A DNA stretch of 64,000 bases from Acidobacteriota bacterium (GTDB taxonomy: Bacteria > Acidobacteriota > Blastocatellia > Pyrinomonadales > Pyrinomonadaceae): contig JADKEF010000017.1 of assembly GCA_016718135.1 (NCBI GenBank), positions 558,001 through 622,000 of the forward strand. Direction: 5' to 3'. Each line of letters starts with the position of its first letter. Positions within the stretch are counted from its first letter, which is position 1. Positions 63,668 to 64,000 of this stretch are shown here, one piece after another. The notes beneath the pieces were generated by a model. That model was not told where the DNA came from and did no database searches. It worked only from the letters and a program-made list of their open reading frames with translations. A program made the position numbers and the translations under genes.

Positions 63668-63699
63668 TCTTGTCCCATTTTCGCCTACCTCAGCGCGCG
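63668..63699 (-). repeat. Repeat family C, copy 2
   Basis: On the minus strand CGCGCGCTGAGGTA then GGCGAAAATGGGACAAGA, just upstream of the ygfZ start. It is inverted relative to the copy at 51751-51782. Confidence 0.8.
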
Positions 63700-63862
63700 C
63701 AGATTAGCTGGCTAAGTGTTTTCGTGCCCAAATGACGGGAGTAAGCGTAGCACATTTGCAACATTTTTGCATCACTGATAGCAATGTTAACTCAGATGCG
63801 AGTAATTCCATCGATTTGCTACAATCTGTTTTTACTTTATTACTTCGAAACGCAATTACACA

Positions 63863-64000
63863 ATGAGTCAAATAACCGAAGCAGTTGTATTGGAAGCGCT
63901 AAAAGCGATCATCGACCCCGATCTGCGTAAAGACATCGTCACGCTCGGGTTCATTCATAATCTTGAGGTCGCGGGCGGGGACGTGCGGTTTACGATCATG
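63863..64000 (+). CDS. Mrp/ApbC-type Fe-S cluster carrier, N-terminus (cut by window end)
   Basis: The 46 visible codons begin SQITEAVVLEALKAIIDPDL then RKDIVTLGFIHNLEVAGGDV. This is the MIP18/DUF59 domain that starts Mrp/ApbC (NBP35-like) proteins. The Walker A ATPase part would lie outside the window, so a stand-alone DUF59 protein remains possible. It is divergent from ygfZ with about 200 bp between. Confidence 0.8.
   Translation, partial: MSQITEAVVLEALKAIIDPDLRKDIVTLGFIHNLEVAGGDVRFTIM

Overview
The window looks like chromosomal DNA of an Acidobacteriota bacterium, probably class Blastocatellia (Pyrinomonadaceae-like). This is an inference from gene content: many secreted S9, S41/tricorn, M20 and P1 peptidases, a sortilin-like beta-propeller protein, an ImuA-ImuB-DnaE2 cassette, B12 uptake genes under cobalamin riboswitches, and abundant small palindromic repeats. 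No rRNA, tRNA, CRISPR array, prophage or transposase gene was recognised.

Layout. 1-4.0 kb: a TPR/zinc-ribbon/receiver protein and a CheA-like kinase without a CheW domain. 4-7.6 kb: an SDR oxidoreductase, gatB and two unknown exported proteins. 8-13.6 kb: B12 uptake (TonB receptor, ATPase, permease, binding protein) with two cobalamin riboswitches. 13.6-21.7 kb: kynurenine-pathway genes (kynurenine formamidase, kynurenine 3-monooxygenase, kynureninase, ACMS decarboxylase) with a formate-dehydrogenase-like molybdoenzyme and a small-molecule kinase among them. 21.8-30.1 kb: large secreted proteins, namely a BNR-propeller protein, an S9 peptidase and a CocE/NonD hydrolase. 30.1-40 kb: further kynurenine-pathway genes (3-hydroxyanthranilate dioxygenase, a RidA-type deaminase, an aminomuconate-semialdehyde-type dehydrogenase) mixed with lipoprotein MsrA, PepT and an M20 peptidase. 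40-49.4 kb: a P1 peptidase, dcd, two DUF4097-like proteins, an anti-sigma factor, an ECF sigma factor and a tricorn-like protease. 49.5-55.1 kb: the imuA-imuB-dnaE2 mutagenesis cassette. 55.1-64 kb: malic enzyme, a hemolysin-III family protein, a two-component system, an exported repeat protein, a YpdA-like reductase, a YgfZ-like protein and the start of an Mrp/ApbC-type gene.

Functionally, secreted peptidases would release peptides and the kynurenine branch would degrade tryptophan to 2-aminomuconate and beyond. The pathway is nearly complete here; only tryptophan 2,3-dioxygenase is not seen.

Two signals cut across the gene content. (1) Several families of short palindromes lie between genes, often directly against TAG stop codons, and also inside genes in frame. 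One family adds the peptide (S)EPPAxAGG(SD) to at least four enzymes. A hairpin cluster sits in frame in imuB, and heptamer tandem repeats sit in frame in dnaE2. (2) At least five genes carry single-base frameshifts (some two), one more has a suspect start, and one has a premature TGA. Most of these are more likely uncorrected assembly errors than biology, and they should be checked before any one is interpreted.
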